A stretch of DNA of 15,810 nt. Origin: CAZUQP01 sp964484285. Lineage in GTDB: Bacteria; Pseudomonadota; Gammaproteobacteria; DSM-16500. Location of the stretch: NCBI GenBank assembly GCA_964484285.1, contig CAZAEO010000044.1, positions 1-15,810 on the forward strand, in the 5' to 3' direction. Under the pieces are notes generated by a model that worked only from the letters and a program-made list of their open reading frames with translations, did not search any database and had not been told where the DNA came from. Each line of letters starts with the position of its first letter. The stretch's first letter is position 1. Made by a program: the position numbers and the translations under genes. This document shows positions 6,940 to 13,527 of this stretch, one piece after another.

Positions 6940-7039
6940 TCGATTGATTATTTGATAAATTTAAAATTTGTCTTGTAATCAATACCCCGATTTGTACCCT
7001 AGAAAATTTGGTACTTAAAAATCAATCGAACCCGCGTCC
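6912..7039. other. Putative left attachment region (attL) with split tmRNA 3'-end copy
   Basis: GGCGGCGGGAATT (6912-6924) and GAACCCGCGTCC (7028-7039) are exact copies of two directly adjacent pieces of the tmRNA 3' end at 15774-15786 and 15787-15798, in the same orientation, but here separated by 103 bp. The insert is bounded by a 10-bp inverted repeat (TCGATTGATT 6940-6949, AATCAATCGA 7020-7029) and contains TACCCCGATTTGTACCCT (6983-7000), nearly repeated beside the integrase. This is best explained as the left end of the ssrA-integrated element, or a scar of stacked insertions. The precise crossover point is unclear. Confidence 0.55.
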
Positions 7040-7050
7040 CACGTGTTCGT

Positions 7051-7092
7051 TGTTCGCGAACAGAGAACATTTTACATGCGCAATTCGCGAAT
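7051..7092. repeat. Two TTCGCGAA palindromes near the left end of the element
   Basis: TGTTCGCGAACA (7051-7062) is a perfect 12-bp palindrome and ATTCGCGAAT (7083-7092) a perfect 10-bp one, sharing the core TTCGCGAA, 31 bp apart. They lie between the attachment region and the 3' end of the AbiEii-like gene. Possible protein-binding sites (integrase or excisionase accessory sites); neither has a U-run that would make it a terminator. Confidence 0.4.
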
Positions 7093-7095
7093 GGA

Positions 7096-8034
7096 TTACA
7101 GGTTATTAATAACATTAGCGCTGATGCCTTCTAATACAGTTATAGCTTCATCATAGGATAGAGTATTTGTACTATCATATACCATTGCTTCGATAAACTC
7201 TTCATATCGTTCCCTCCAAATTGATTTATCTTTTAATAAAGTTAACGATTGTCTGATTTCGGTGCCAGGATCAGCGGCATATTCAGGATGTTGGTTTTTG
7301 AATTGTTTGCCATCATTAACGATAATAGTTTTTGCATGCTCAACAAAATTTGCATTTATTTTGTTAGCTTGCTTAATGGCATTTAAGTCATAAACGTGAC
7401 GTATTAATGTTTTATCATCATCCTCTCGGCCACGTTCAATGGCTATAATACGTCGAGTTAATCCAACCCATTTTTCCACGCCAGTCTCGTCAATAGAAAT
7501 GCACTTAGTGGTTGGTGGGGTAAATAAATTTACCTTCAAGCTGTCTTCAATGATTGTTTTAATTTCTAATTCATCAACTGACAGAAGGATATCCGAAAAG
7601 GTAAATTCAATTTTAATATCAGGACGCAGTGTAGAGCCTATAGGAAATGAGAGAGGGTATGTCATGATAATTTGCTGATATTTCCCTTCATTTCTTGCAA
7701 CATCATTTGTCACTGATAAATCAGGCACTATCAAGGTTGATCTGATTTGTGTGCGAAATTTATTTAATTCATTTTTTAGACGTGATCTGCTAAAGTTTTC
7801 TGTTGTTTTGCATTGAACTTTGAAGTCCACGTCTTCTGACATACGTTGCACAAGTTTATGTGCTTTGGCAAGACAAGTGCCACCGCAAAATATTAATTGA
7901 AAGTATTCGTTTTTTATTGCAGAGAGAAGATGGATGACTTGGGTAATGTAGTAGTCTTTTTCAATAATTGGTTCTCTTAGTCCTAGAAGTTGGGCTGTGT
8001 CGCTAATAAGGCGCAGCTGATGTTCATTTAGCAT
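7096..8034 (-). CDS. AbiEii/AbiGii-family nucleotidyltransferase toxin
   Basis: The 312-residue protein starts at the ATG 8034, preceded by AAAGGA; the open frame extends further only to a TTG. Near the N-terminus it has the family nucleotidyltransferase signature: GGT (51-53) followed by R-x-S-E-D-V-D-F with Asp68 and Asp70, the metal-binding pair. A later RHVYDL motif (in the C-terminal half) matches the conserved Arg/Asp motif of AbiEii. AbiEii toxins transfer nucleotides to tRNA or related targets and cause growth arrest on phage infection; the upstream gene supplies the antitoxin. Its start overlaps the end of that gene by 11 nt, so translation is coupled. It is the outermost gene on the left of the ssrA element and looks intact. 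Confidence 0.88.
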   Translation of the reverse strand: MLNEHQLRLISDTAQLLGLREPIIEKDYYITQVIHLLSAIKNEYFQLIFCGGTCLAKAHKLVQRMSEDVDFKVQCKTTENFSRSRLKNELNKFRTQIRSTLIVPDLSVTNDVARNEGKYQQIIMTYPLSFPIGSTLRPDIKIEFTFSDILLSVDELEIKTIIEDSLKVNLFTPPTTKCISIDETGVEKWVGLTRRIIAIERGREDDDKTLIRHVYDLNAIKQANKINANFVEHAKTIIVNDGKQFKNQHPEYAADPGTEIRQSLTLLKDKSIWRERYEEFIEAMVYDSTNTLSYDEAITVLEGISANVINNL

Positions 8035-8458
8035 TAATTCCTTTCTCCACAATTAGTTTTCTATTGCCATAGGTCAGGTGACCTCTAAAGCGGCTTTTTA
8101 ATTGGACAATTATGCGAACAGGGACTTGGGTTGATAGGCCAGCGTTATAAGCTTGCTCTGCGCTACCAGGTTCCCATTTGATACCTTTTTTGGTGAGGGC
8201 TTCTTTGCAGGCTTGGTCAAACCCACCTTGGATAACGGGCTTGTTGATGTTTTCTGATATATAGGCTTTGGCATAAATACCGTAGCCAATTTTAACCAAT
8301 TCACCTATTTCTACAAGGTCTTTAAAGCACCGGCTAATCTGGCGTGAGCTGCCCATGTCTTCAATATCTTCACGCAGCACAATATTACCAGCAATTTGCT
8401 GCTTAATTCTATCTAATACTTTGAATTTTAAGCTATTTTTATAATAATTTTTAGTCAT
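8024..8458 (-). CDS. AbiEi/DUF6088-type antitoxin and transcriptional regulator
   Basis: 144 residues from the ATG at 8458; upstream open frame reaches only a TTG lying inside the operator repeat, so it is not used here. The N-terminal third (VLREDIEDMGSSRQISRCFK, then LVEIGELVKIGYGIYAK) reads as a winged helix-turn-helix, as expected for AbiEi-like and DUF6088 antitoxins. The remainder (with YNAGLSTQVPVRIIV and HLTYGNRKL) is the conserved domain that opposes the toxin. The ribosome site is weak (AAGAGA). The promoter carries two 18-bp repeats that are probable self-binding sites. Partner of the downstream nucleotidyltransferase; together they form a type IV-like toxin-antitoxin with abortive-infection function in known cases. 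Confidence 0.82.
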   Translation of the reverse strand: MTKNYYKNSLKFKVLDRIKQQIAGNIVLREDIEDMGSSRQISRCFKDLVEIGELVKIGYGIYAKAYISENINKPVIQGGFDQACKEALTKKGIKWEPGSAEQAYNAGLSTQVPVRIIVQLKSRFRGHLTYGNRKLIVEKGINAK

Positions 8459-8477
8459 AATAAGTAATCTCTTAACC

Positions 8478-8541
8478 GCCAAATATAGACAATTTTACTT
8501 AGTATAGCACAAATATTAATAACGCCAAATATGGACAATTT
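8478..8541 (-). promoter_or_regulatory. Promoter and direct-repeat operator of the AbiE-type pair
   Basis: On the minus strand a -35 TTGGCG (8528-8523), 16-nt spacer and -10 TATACT (8506-8501). Two direct repeats, GCCAAATATAGACAATTT (8478-8495) and GCCAAATATGGACAATTT (8524-8541), differ at one base. One overlaps the -35 and the other lies at the predicted transcription start, so a bound pair would bracket the -10. AbiEi regulators are known to bind paired repeats and bend the promoter cooperatively. Confidence 0.7.
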
Positions 8542-8767
8542 CAGCATATTAGCAGAAAGTACGATAATAAGAATTTGTTATACTGGAGTTTGGCCATTTT
8601 TAAGATGACACAACGTCCTGATTCATCGATTAATTTCAAAGCCATTCTACGCTTGAGCTCCCCCTGTGTTCTGCCTCCTGGTGCCTTTTTTGATTATTAT
8701 ATATACAATTTTGATCAGTTTTTGTATAATTTAAACCTTATCGCATATAGGTATGAGGTTTCAGAGT
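8542..8767. other. Divergent intergenic region with promoter of the cargo gene
   Basis: Between the AbiE operator and the downstream cargo gene. TATAAT at 8725-8730 with TATACA at 8702-8707 (17-nt spacer) is a plausible promoter for the rightward gene. A GC-richer patch at about 8630-8685 ending in GCCTTTTTT is unlike its AT-rich surroundings; no stable hairpin is evident and no gene is recognised. Confidence 0.4.
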
Positions 8768-10027
8768 ATGGCAGAGACACGATCAGACTTCTTAGAAGAA
8801 GAAGTAAAAGTAGAGGAAAAAAAATCACAAAATTCTACTACCGTATCCATCATGCAAACACTTTCTCCTGAGGCTATAGCATTGACTGACAATCAAGGTG
8901 AGTATGCTGTACCAGGCCGGCTAGTCGGAATCACGCTTGACTATGCACTACTGCCCGAAAAGAAAGAAAAAGATCAATTAACTGCTTCATATTGTAAAAT
9001 CTTACCAGAAGCAAATATCCATTATGTAAACACCATTCATGCTTGTATACGACAAAAATGCTTAGGTGATCTACACAGAGCCATCTTGTCAGGTGATCTC
9101 AAAACACTCGAAGAACAAATAAAACAAGACCCTAAACTACTGCTAGAAAAATTAGAAGAAAAAGAATGCATGACGATTCAAGGACTTTCTGGTCATAAAG
9201 CCAGTGTAACTTTATATCGCACGGCGCTAGCAACAGAAGATACCCAAATGGCCGAAATGATCAAAGCGAAGTTAATCGAAGTTGCGGGTAAAGAAGAAGC
9301 GGATGCGCAATACAACGCACAGTTTCCAAAAGGATGGGAGCTGCTTGAAGAAAAACGATGGAAACCGATGTCTAAACAGTTAGACGTTGTTACCCAAGCG
9401 ATTAGATATGCTAAACCCGACGATATTGTTTCATCAGGTTATCCTGAATATAAATTGACAGTAAAAGATAGATCAAACGTTGCGATTGCGCTGGCTCACT
9501 TGAGATCGTTGCTGGATGCAACGCTTAATGAAATAGTGACAATAGGACGGCACTTTAACCCTCATTTTCTCCTAAAAGAATTTCAACTATACGATGATTA
9601 TTTTGGCAATAATTTGAGCGATCCTCGCGCCTTGGCATTTTGGCGGCTCGTCATTGGCTACGCGCAACGTTTCATGCCGGTGAATTACGTACAAGCGTTT
9701 TTTGACGGGCTTTACAATTCAGAAGAAAAACTACGAAAGGGTATCCCCCAGGGTCGTTCACTTAAATTTAAAGTATTTGATTCGCGGAGTAATACTTGGG
9801 TGTCTACTGATTTCTATCCTCTATCTATTTCTCGTCTGGGTTTTGATTTTGCATTTGGCTGGGCGGGCGTGGCCTCTGGCGAATGGCCGCGGGTCTGCCG
9901 GGGTGCGGGAGCCAAGTTTTCGAAGCTTATGTCAATCAAAAACAGCAAGCTTACAGAACTTACAGAACTTACAGTGCACCCAGACCATAATCACCGGTCG
10001 ACGACGATGTCTTGTTCAGTAATGTAA
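8768..10027 (+). CDS. Putative host-interaction protein with ankyrin-like segment and C-terminal CaaX-like motif
   Basis: 419 residues from the ATG at 8768, favoured over the ATG at 8753 because GAGG lies 9 nt before it. The N-terminus is highly acidic and polar. Residues about 100-172 (with HRAILSGDLKTLEEQIKQDP and TLYRTALATEDTQMAEMIKA) look like two ankyrin-type helical repeats. The following about 230 residues have no domain I recognise. There is no signal peptide or membrane segment. The last four residues are Cys-Ser-Val-Met, matching the CaaX box for farnesylation in eukaryotes (Met at X favours farnesyltransferase). No neighbour suggests an enzyme function. The final 60 nt overlap antisense to a transposase-like remnant, and three 9-bp repeats lie just before, so the tail may have been acquired or replaced. 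Secretion is inferred only. Confidence 0.65.
   Translation: MAETRSDFLEEEVKVEEKKSQNSTTVSIMQTLSPEAIALTDNQGEYAVPGRLVGITLDYALLPEKKEKDQLTASYCKILPEANIHYVNTIHACIRQKCLGDLHRAILSGDLKTLEEQIKQDPKLLLEKLEEKECMTIQGLSGHKASVTLYRTALATEDTQMAEMIKAKLIEVAGKEEADAQYNAQFPKGWELLEEKRWKPMSKQLDVVTQAIRYAKPDDIVSSGYPEYKLTVKDRSNVAIALAHLRSLLDATLNEIVTIGRHFNPHFLLKEFQLYDDYFGNNLSDPRALAFWRLVIGYAQRFMPVNYVQAFFDGLYNSEEKLRKGIPQGRSLKFKVFDSRSNTWVSTDFYPLSISRLGFDFAFGWAGVASGEWPRVCRGAGAKFSKLMSIKNSKLTELTELTVHPDHNHRSTTMSCSVM
9950..9974. repeat. 9-bp tandem microrepeat at the cargo-gene/transposase junction
   Basis: CTTACAGAA at 9950-9958 and 9959-9967 followed by CTTACAG at 9968-9974. In the plus frame it encodes Leu-Thr-Glu repeats. It marks the join between the cargo gene and the transposase-like sequence. 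Confidence 0.6.
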
Positions 10028-10376
10028 TTCTGTCATGTTGGCGAAGTCCTTCGGCAATAGCTGCTAAAGGTAGCTGCCAACATGTTTTGATAAACCAGGA
10101 CAATAATGCTTCGATATCCCAGGTCTCTGCTGTTTTGACCCACCAAACAGCCCATCTTTTCAAGTAATGCTTGATCTGGCGGATAGAAAATCCAGTGCGA
10201 CACGAAGTCGCCAAAAGAGCTGTGGTACTCGAAAGAAAATACCACCATTCATGCGACTGGATGAACCTACGATCCTGAATAAAGAGCGGATCGGACAAAG
10301 TAGCGAAGCACGTAAGTGCGAGATCTAAAACGCAAGTGGAGGATTTTCCTGAAAGTCGCAATTCAGGTGAGCGCAA
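9969..10376 (-). pseudogene. Transposase-like remnant
   Basis: A minus-strand open frame of about 135 codons that opens only at a TTG. From about codon 40 on it reads like protein (HEWWYFLSSTTALLATSCRTG, then SIRQIKHYLKRWAVWW and LLSWFIKTCWQLPLAAIAEGL), Trp-rich with a helix-turn-helix-like stretch, as in the C- or N-terminal part of some transposases. No DDE triad is visible and the family cannot be named; it is probably a truncated insertion sequence. The codons before about 10265 (minus direction) look unlike protein. The 3' end runs antisense into the last codons of the cargo gene. Confidence 0.4.
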
Positions 10377-10379
10377 GGT

Positions 10380-10553
10380 TGAAAATTATGAAACTAGCTG
10401 TGTACTAGTATTTTCTGATAATAGTTTACGCATTGCATTTGAAAATTTGATACCATTCTCACTAATAACTAAAAATTGTATATTATTATTTTCTTATACT
10501 GATCGAAAAAGTCAAAATTTTACTTTCTACTTCAATTCATAAAATGCTGCATT
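10380..10553. other. AT-rich stretch without a recognised gene
   Basis: Between the transposase-like remnant and the large palindrome. Only short open frames with no protein-like character are seen, and no structured element is evident. Confidence 0.5.
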
Positions 10554-10634
10554 TTACCCTGTTTCGGCGCCTGACCACCCACGTAGGTTTATCGGAACGA
10601 TGTAGGTGGGTGGTCAGGCGCCGAAACAGGGTAA
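10554..10634. repeat. 81-bp near-perfect palindrome (MITE-like or IS-end pair)
   Basis: The left arm starting TTACCCTGTTTCGGCGCCTG (10554) is repeated in inverse orientation up to 10634. Arms are 29 bp without mismatch, then one mismatch and two more matching bases, leaving a loop of about 17 bp around 10594. It is GC-rich in an AT-rich setting. It could be two inverted ends of an insertion sequence lying head to head, a miniature element, or a strong bidirectional terminator between the convergent cargo and helicase genes. Confidence 0.85.
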
Positions 10635-10816
10635 TTTTTAATATTAACAATTTGTTTTCATATGTTTTTTTCTCAAAATCCGAGCGGAATCTCATTCCTA
10701 GGGTCAGTCCGTTATTTAGGGTAAGATTTTTAGTTTTAAAAATAGCCAAATTATCTCATGTTCACAGTAGAAAATTATTTTATGTACGTGATGTTTGACT
10801 TATTTTCTTTGTTAAA
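10635..10816. other. AT-rich segment next to the heptamer array
   Basis: Strongly AT-rich (many T and A runs) and without protein-like open frames; adjacent to the iteron-like array and therefore a candidate DNA-unwinding region if that array is an origin. Confidence 0.3.
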
Positions 10817-10952
10817 CGTAACATCGTCACAAGTCGCATCATTATTAAATATCAATGTTACCGTATTGTTACGTGTTACCCTTGTATCTGTAACACGTAA
10901 CACATACGTAACATTCAAACTTATTTATAATGTGCTTTGTGACGTTGTTACG
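10817..10952. repeat. Iteron-like heptamer array (TGTTACG/CGTAACA)
   Basis: Eight copies or near-copies in 136 bp. TGTTACS is at 10856, 10867, 10874 and 10946; CGTAACA or TGTAACA is at 10817, 10889, 10896 and 10907. The core is a 13-bp inverted repeat, TGTTACGTGTTAC (10867-10879) and GTAACACGTAACA (10890-10902), spaced by 10 bp. It sits at the 3' end of the helicase gene and partly within it (10946 copy). P4-type satellites and many plasmids have iteron arrays close to the replication gene, so an origin or replication-control site is the leading idea. Confidence 0.65.
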
Positions 10953-12823
10953 TTTGCATCACTAAGATAGCGAGCAAATGCATCAGCAAATTGTAAATAG
11001 GAATAACCTTTTGCTGTAGTGATTCCAAGACGAATTGTGTTACTGGCGATTCCAAATTCTCGTAGTCGTGTTGCAATTTGTCTTGGTGTAATAGGCTGAC
11101 CACGATTGTAGGTTGCCCAGGGTTTTTCATCATCCTTGCAAAGAGCAGCAATGAGTTCTGATGTGGAGAAACGATCAACGGGTAAAGGTTCATAAATTTC
11201 TTGGATATCTGCAAGTAGTTGCACGCCGATACTTTGTGATTGTTCAATATCACTCGATAACTTTAGCGCGGCATTTTTGGCAAGTTGTAACCAATCATTC
11301 CCTGCAATTTCTGCAATAGCAACTAAAGTTTCCCAGTTATCTTGTGCACGATCATTTAACGTGTCAGGTAATTTCGGTTTGGCTTGTTGGATTTTGTCAG
11401 AATAATCTTGAGCAAAACGCGACAATTTTTTTGCCAATATTCTAAATAAATCCGGTTCAGCATGTCGCAATCGCTCAATATTTTCTTCCGGTTTTTTGCG
11501 GCGTAATTCTAAAGTAATTGATCTATCCATAATAGTATCAGGCAGCTTGCCAATTCCTGCTAAGGCTTTTGCTCCCCAGACATTGAGTTTTCTGGGAGAA
11601 TGATCATCGCCAACTACCCTGATTGTATATGCTGATTCACGAGTGTGACCGCAATTAATTAATCCTCGTAATTCTTCATTCTCGCGCATGAAGGTATCCG
11701 CTTCGTCGATCAATAAAGTGGGTTCCCAAGCATCAATGGATCGAAATAGTGCGGCAGATGAAATATTGGATGCTGCAAGAGGGCGATTAACAATGCGGCT
11801 TAAGAGAAAAAGCATTTGGCTTTTGCCGCATCTTTTTTCTGGGGCAGTAATGACGGCAATGGGTGCAACTTGGATTACATCAATAAACCATGTCATTACA
11901 GCCCATAATGTTGCAGCAGTGACAGTTTCTTTTTGGCAGACAATAAAACGTTTAATCGTATTTGAAATATCGGTGAGAAGTTCAGCAGGATGAATAGGTT
12001 CATGCCAAGGTTCTATTTCTTGGAAGGGCGATTGATTTTCTTCTTGTAAGGCTGTTTTTTCTGTTTTTACCATATTATCCAATGTAGCAGGGCGAATACC
12101 CATAGATTTTGCAGCAGAAATTCTAACGCGATCATATTCAAGGGATGAAAGGAGGGCTAATTTTTTTATTGTGTTGTTGTCATGATTGGTCGAAACTTCA
12201 TCGGAAGTGATTGGAAAAAATAAATCTAATAAATCATGTAGGGTGCAGTTTGGATTATTTCTAATCCAATCCACACAATCTCCGTTTAGCGGTAAAGGAC
12301 TGATATCAATGGTTTGAAGTGTACATCCAATTTTCTTGAGTTTTGTAATAAGTTGTTTTGCATAATTTTCGCCAGGTTCATCATTATCAGGCCATATAAT
12401 GCAGTGTTTTCTTGCTAGTGGTTGCCAGTCTGCCCCATCAGCACTGGTTGCGCTACCGCTAGTGAGTGCAATATATTTTTCATGTGAATTTTGTTGTTTA
12501 AGAAATTCATTTAATATATCAGCAGGGTGTTCGCCCTCCACAATCAATACCTGTGCATCGGGATATTGGGTTAAGAGTTGTAATCCATAAAGCGGTTTAT
12601 TTTTTAAAAATGGAGGTTCACCTAGATGAAATTCTCCAGAAATATCTTTGTACATGGGGCGAATCCATTTTCGCCCATCTGCATGTTTGAGGCGGATGCG
12701 CCAATAAATAGGATTGCCATGTTGATCAGAATAACTATGTAGTGATTCAGGTTGAAATCCTTCGGCAATTTTTTGCGCTGAAAATGTATTTGCTGCTTCT
12801 ATTGGCGTGGAATGATAGGTCAT
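10925..12823 (-). CDS. Toprim/DUF3631 primase-helicase-like replication protein
   Basis: 632 residues from the ATG at 12823. This start overlaps the stop of the upstream zinc-finger gene (ATGA) and has GGGAG before it; the open frame also allows an ATG 15 nt earlier. The N-terminal about 160 residues include a Toprim-like region with Glu96 in IVEGEHP and Asp146/Asp148 in WPDNDEPG. Next is a linker, then an ATPase: Walker A-like PEKRCGKS (residues 328-335, Pro in place of the usual first Gly) and Walker B LLIDEAD (370-376, with DEAD at 373-376). The C-terminus fits DUF3631 in style, as in helicases of integrated elements. Together with the zinc-finger gene upstream it forms a split DnaG/helicase-like replication unit resembling the single P4 alpha protein. 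It would act at the array at its own 3' end. Confidence 0.85.
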   Translation of the reverse strand: MTYHSTPIEAANTFSAQKIAEGFQPESLHSYSDQHGNPIYWRIRLKHADGRKWIRPMYKDISGEFHLGEPPFLKNKPLYGLQLLTQYPDAQVLIVEGEHPADILNEFLKQQNSHEKYIALTSGSATSADGADWQPLARKHCIIWPDNDEPGENYAKQLITKLKKIGCTLQTIDISPLPLNGDCVDWIRNNPNCTLHDLLDLFFPITSDEVSTNHDNNTIKKLALLSSLEYDRVRISAAKSMGIRPATLDNMVKTEKTALQEENQSPFQEIEPWHEPIHPAELLTDISNTIKRFIVCQKETVTAATLWAVMTWFIDVIQVAPIAVITAPEKRCGKSQMLFLLSRIVNRPLAASNISSAALFRSIDAWEPTLLIDEADTFMRENEELRGLINCGHTRESAYTIRVVGDDHSPRKLNVWGAKALAGIGKLPDTIMDRSITLELRRKKPEENIERLRHAEPDLFRILAKKLSRFAQDYSDKIQQAKPKLPDTLNDRAQDNWETLVAIAEIAGNDWLQLAKNAALKLSSDIEQSQSIGVQLLADIQEIYEPLPVDRFSTSELIAALCKDDEKPWATYNRGQPITPRQIATRLREFGIASNTIRLGITTAKGYSYLQFADAFARYLSDANVTTSQSTL

Positions 12824-13206
12824 ATACGGTTCTCCCATGCACCTAATTCTTTTGCTGCATCAATGAATGATTTTCCGGTGATATCTCGGTAAAATGCCAA
12901 GATGTCTCCACCTTTTGCACCACAAGCGTGGCATCGATAATGTCCGCTGATGGAATGCATATTCAGGCTGGGAGTGTGTTCCTTCCCATTTTTATGAAAA
13001 GGGCACTGTAGTATGAGATATCCTTTGTGATTGGTTTTCTTGGGATTAAAACCAAGGCGATACAGTACTGATTGAGGCGTGGGTAAGAATTTTTTGTTAA
13101 AACTTCCTTGTGATAACGGTATGTTATTACGATAATACGTGTGTAGTCTTAGATTTGCCGCCAAAGCGTGTACTAGACGCTTGGCGGTTTTATTTTTGTT
13201 AGGCAT
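12820..13206 (-). CDS. CHC2 zinc-finger primase-type protein
   Basis: 128 residues from the ATG at 13206, which has AAGGGGGGAG just before it; longer starts overlap the AlpA gene. Zinc ligands are Cys68 and His71 (QCPFHKNG) and Cys92 and Cys95 (RCHACGAKGG), the CHC2 pattern of DnaG-type primases. The family sequence after the finger, DILAFYRDITGKSFIDAAKEL, is present. It is a stand-alone finger without Toprim, which the next gene provides. The start lies 10 nt after the AlpA stop (TAA 13219-13217), and the 3' end overlaps the helicase start by 4 nt. Confidence 0.85.
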   Translation of the reverse strand: MPNKNKTAKRLVHALAANLRLHTYYRNNIPLSQGSFNKKFLPTPQSVLYRLGFNPKKTNHKGYLILQCPFHKNGKEHTPSLNMHSISGHYRCHACGAKGGDILAFYRDITGKSFIDAAKELGAWENRI

Positions 13207-13216
13207 ATCTCCCCCC

Positions 13217-13432
13217 TTAGGCATTTTTTCGACTTTCATTGATTCGTGACCGTACCCATTCATCAATCTCTGCTTCAATCCAGCCAACGGCGCGCCCACC
13301 GCCTAAGTCAATAGGAGAAGGAAAGGTGCCTGATGCGATTCTTGCATAGATAGTTGAGCGAGATAGACCTGTACGCGATTCAACTTGTTTTCGTCTTAAA
13401 ACGATGAGCGGAGTTTGGATTTCTTCTGTCAT
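13217..13432 (-). CDS. AlpA-family DNA-binding regulator / excisionase
   Basis: 71 residues from the ATG at 13432, chosen because AAAGGAG lies 6 nt upstream. The open frame continues to a more distant start with no ribosome site. The sequence fits the AlpA/MerR-like helix-turn-helix: VLRRKQVESRTGLSRSTIYA, then GTFPSPIDLGGGRAVGW and an EIDEWVRSRI helix. In P4-like elements AlpA proteins act as excisionases and transcriptional activators of the integrase. Here it lies between the DUF6387-like gene (95 nt before its start) and the replication genes, as in related islands. The gap upstream may hold its own promoter. Confidence 0.9.
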   Translation of the reverse strand: MTEEIQTPLIVLRRKQVESRTGLSRSTIYARIASGTFPSPIDLGGGRAVGWIEAEIDEWVRSRINESRKNA

Positions 13433-13527
13433 TGTTGGCTCCTTTAGGAATAGTAAAGAAACCATGCTAGCTTTGAGATGCTGCATTTTCGAGGATTGCG
13501 TTAATACAAAATTTTTTCCGGAAGAAT

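Noticed and set aside
7020..7050. Possible tRNA gene with a T-arm-like sequence
   Set aside because: Only the T-arm part is present; there is no acceptor stem, anticodon arm or D-arm. It fits better as a fragment of the tmRNA end.
8700..8752. PmrA-type regulatory box upstream of the cargo gene
   Set aside because: No tandem copies close to the CTTAATATT-type consensus used by Legionella and Coxiella PmrA were found.
8575..8871. 98-codon plus-strand ORF upstream of and overlapping the cargo gene
   Set aside because: Its starts lack a ribosome site, its composition is not protein-like and it overlaps a better-supported gene.
9702..10022. Alternative-frame plus-strand ORF inside the cargo gene
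   Set aside because: It overlaps the longer coding frame, lacks its own ribosome site and does not look protein-like; it is a shadow frame.
10537..10798. ORFs on both strands crossing the large palindrome
   Set aside because: They mirror each other because the palindrome reads alike on both strands; no start signals or protein-like sequence outside it.
10867..10902. Inverted repeat as terminator of the helicase gene
   Set aside because: There is no U-run after the stem on the minus strand, and the arms are part of a wider heptamer array.
10817..10952. CRISPR array
   Set aside because: Repeat units are about 7 bp, in both orientations and with irregular short spacing, unlike CRISPR repeats and spacers.
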